Shown here: in pieces, positions 51,531 to 52,793 of the stretch
How the letters are laid out: each line of letters begins with the position of its first letter
How positions within the stretch are numbered: position 1 is the stretch's first letter
Assembly (NCBI GenBank): GCA_040757355.1
Contig: JBFLWY010000018.1
Coordinates: 1-52,793 of the forward strand
Reading direction: 5' to 3'
Origin: DTYU01 sp040757355
GTDB taxonomy: Bacteria > Bacillota > Desulfotomaculia > Desulfotomaculales > Ammonificaceae
DNA: 52,793 nucleotides
Notes under the pieces: generated by a model
What the model saw: only the letters and a program-made list of their open reading frames with translations
Database searches by the model: none
What the model was told of the DNA's origin: nothing
Program-made: the position numbers and the translations under genes

Positions 51531-52259
51531 ATGGACTTTTACACCGTTTTCTGGCGGGAGATGCTCTCTTTCAGGCGGGTTTTCTGGAAGTTTATGGCCT
51601 CGCGGCTGATAAGCCCTTTTCTTTACCTCGTAGCCTTCGGATGGGGCCTGGGGCGGAGTATCACGGTGGAAAGCGGGTCCTACCTCGATTTCGCCGTTCC
51701 AGGGATCATCGCTTTAAGCGCCATGACCGTAAGCTTTAACGCCACCGGCATCTCCCTCAATATGAGCCGGCTTTACCATAAGACGCTCGAAGAGTACATC
51801 CTTGCCCCCATCAGCGCCTTTTCTTTCACCCTCGGCAAGGTGCTGGCCGGGACGGTGCGGGGAATTACGGGTTCGCTTATCATCCTGGTCCTGGCCTATC
51901 CTTTTGGGGCGTACCTTAAACTGGGGTTCTGGTTCTTCGCGGTCATTTTTCTCACCTGCGCTCTTTTTGCTGCTTTGGGAGTTGTTGCCGCGATGACCGT
52001 TTCTTCCCACGAGGACATGTCCAACTTCAGCACTTTTGTTATTTTGCCGATGGCTTTTCTATGCGGGACCTTCTTCCGGACCGAAAAACTTCCCGGGGTG
52101 ATTGCCGACGTCATTTCCGCCCTTCCCCTTACCCACGCGAGCTATTCGTTGCGGTCTCTGGCTGGCGGTGAAGGGCTGCCGGTCGTTTCCTTCCTCGTGC
52201 TCTGCGGGTATCTCGCCTTGCTCTTTGCCGCGGCGGTCTGGGTGGTCCGGCGGGCGTGA
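51531..52259 (+). CDS. ABC-2 type exporter permease
   Basis: The 242-residue product has six helices in the ABC-2 pattern. An N-terminal amphipathic YTVFWREMLSFRRVFWKF segment leads into LISPFLYLVAFGWGLG, with YLDFAVPGIIALSAM, YILAPISAFSFTLGKVLAGTVRGITGSLIILVLAYPF, and FVILPMAFLCGTFFRTEKLPG near the end. It forms an exporter with the preceding ATPase. ATG 51531 lies one base after the ATPase stop. The substrate cannot be inferred; drug, heme or polysaccharide export all occur in the family. Confidence 0.9.
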   Translation: MDFYTVFWREMLSFRRVFWKFMASRLISPFLYLVAFGWGLGRSITVESGSYLDFAVPGIIALSAMTVSFNATGISLNMSRLYHKTLEEYILAPISAFSFTLGKVLAGTVRGITGSLIILVLAYPFGAYLKLGFWFFAVIFLTCALFAALGVVAAMTVSSHEDMSNFSTFVILPMAFLCGTFFRTEKLPGVIADVISALPLTHASYSLRSLAGGEGLPVVSFLVLCGYLALLFAAAVWVVRRA

Positions 52260-52324
52260 CCCGGGCTGTTCGCAGGCAATATCCGCCGTTTGGTCCGGAG
52301 AAACCGCCGTTTACTGTTTTGATG

Positions 52325-52354
52325 TTGACACCTTATGAGGTTGGGCTCTAGACT
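52325..52354 (+). promoter_or_regulatory. Candidate promoter in the terminal intergenic region
   Basis: TTGACA (52325-52330) and TAGACT (52349-52354) are 18 bases apart. It would start a transcript near 52361 that contains no gene before the terminator at 52490-52541. Confidence 0.5.
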
Positions 52355-52360
52355 TTTACT

Positions 52361-52541
52361 AAGAGCAGGATAAACCCTGCCGGCGCTTTGGAAGGTGCTA
52401 CTCAGAATTGGATATATAAGCCGGTAAAGCGGACCTCAAGAAGAGGGGCTTTAGTACAGGGTACAGGGAATTCTATAATTCCAAAGGTTAACGGGACCAC
52501 GAAGGTTACCTAAAAACTCATCCTTCGTGGTCCCGTTTTAT
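52361..52541 (+). ncRNA. Possible small non-coding transcript
   Basis: Between a promoter-like site and a strong terminator lie about 180 bases without a usable ORF. Pairs such as CCGGC (52380-52384) with GCCGG (about 52421-52425) and GAATT-CTATA-ATTC (52469-52482) suggest structure. The alternative is an ordinary 3' untranslated tail of the exporter operon. No known RNA family was recognised. Confidence 0.35.
52490..52541 (+). terminator. Strong intrinsic terminator
   Basis: AACGGGACCACGAAGG (52490-52505) and CCTTCGTGGTCCCGTT (52522-52537) form a perfect 16-base stem with a 16-base loop, followed by TTATTTT. It ends the exporter operon or a separate small transcript. The 16-base perfect stem is longer than most intrinsic terminators. 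Confidence 0.85.
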
Positions 52542-52674
52542 TTTCCCGGAGGGGCACGTCAATAATTGCTCTTATCCCCGGTTTGGCGGGGTCTATAAAC
52601 ATTAAACGTTATCGGGGGAGTTTCACATGGGAACGTTTGTTCCCTCTATAAGCAATGAAAATCTATTTTTCGGG

Positions 52675-52793
52675 GGAGTCGTTCACGACCCAGCACTCAA
52701 TGGACTTTTTGCCCTTTGAAGGACAGACCTTCATTGAGCTTAAATGCCCAGCACTCAATAGGACTTTTTGAGCTTTGGAGGAGAGACCTTCTT
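52675..52793 (+). repeat. 119-base dispersed repeat, inverted partner of 22646-22764
   Basis: This stretch matches the reverse complement of 22646-22764 with about six mismatches and runs to the window edge. It contains two CCCAGCACTCAAT words (near 52688 and 52748) and the palindromic TCGTTCACGA. A short frame from ATG 52627, after GGGGGAG, reads MGTFVPSISNENLFFGGVV and stops inside the repeat, so a gene may be interrupted there. Otherwise 52542-52674 holds nothing I can name. Confidence 0.9.

Noticed and set aside
1..52793. tRNA or rRNA genes
   Set aside because: No cloverleaf with a GTTCRA loop in the right context and no rRNA core sequences were noticed by eye; a tRNA scan would settle it.

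Overview
The window looks like chromosomal DNA from an endospore-forming, anaerobic Firmicute, most likely a Peptococcaceae or thermophilic Desulfotomaculum/Moorella-type clostridium. The supporting signs are a spore photoproduct lyase, a YtaF sporulation-type membrane protein, S-layer-homology (SLH) proteins, a doubled moeA set of the kind used for Mo/W enzymes, frequent GTG/TTG starts with strong GGAGG-type ribosome sites, moderately high GC, and a type I-A-like CRISPR adaptation module. The lineage is an inference; no rRNA or tRNA gene was recognised.

Layout. 1-6.0 kb is a plastic region. Two direct copies of a ~1.5-1.7 kb unit each carry an Rpn-family PD-(D/E)XK nuclease gene. They flank a secreted PHP-type hydrolase and a small membrane protein, and two gene remnants abut the unit edges. 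6.2-9.8 kb holds cas1, cas2, cas4, a csa1-type gene and an unrecognised 92-codon gene, followed by a leader and a CRISPR array with 63 visible repeats (10088-14806) broken by a 100-N assembly gap. No interference genes are present. An old-yellow-enzyme gene begins 29 bases after the last repeat. 16-25 kb contains an SLH surface protein, a VapBC-like pair, a GGDEF/EAL protein fused at its end to a decayed radical-SAM gene, a nitroreductase, a frameshifted zinc-ribbon gene with a YbjQ-family gene, and a PAS/HD-GYP protein.

25-46 kb is a compact, mostly plus-strand housekeeping block. It encodes a YkgJ-family protein, acylphosphatase, a PIN protein with a disordered N-terminus, a YhcC-type radical SAM protein, DUF4013, an RMD1-like protein and an MBL-fold protein. 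These are followed by PolX, a coiled-coil protein, a Grc3/Clp1-type polynucleotide kinase, DUF502 and an MFS carrier, then an aminotransferase, YtaF, a secreted protein and SplB. The block ends with moeA, moeA-PBP, moaC, mogA and lgt. PolX plus a 5'-kinase could form a nucleic-acid end-repair unit.

46-52.8 kb has two more gene remnants and DUF1284. Then comes a promoter and structured leader with a terminator, ahead of a NikBCD/DppBCD-like ABC operon that continues, by start/stop overlaps, into an ABC-2 exporter pair. The last 500 bases contain a promoter-like site, a strong terminator and a 119-base repeat that also occurs inverted at 22.7 kb. Short mobile-looking inverted-repeat elements recur throughout (237-433, 7281-7486, 22593-22692, 29064-29162).

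Most notable observations: the structured leader before the metal/peptide transporter; the CRISPR array with a block of terminal-base-variant repeats; the effector-less cas module split by a palindromic element; a spore photoproduct lyase lacking the expected hydrogen-donor cysteine; and an RBS-sequestering hairpin on ytaF.
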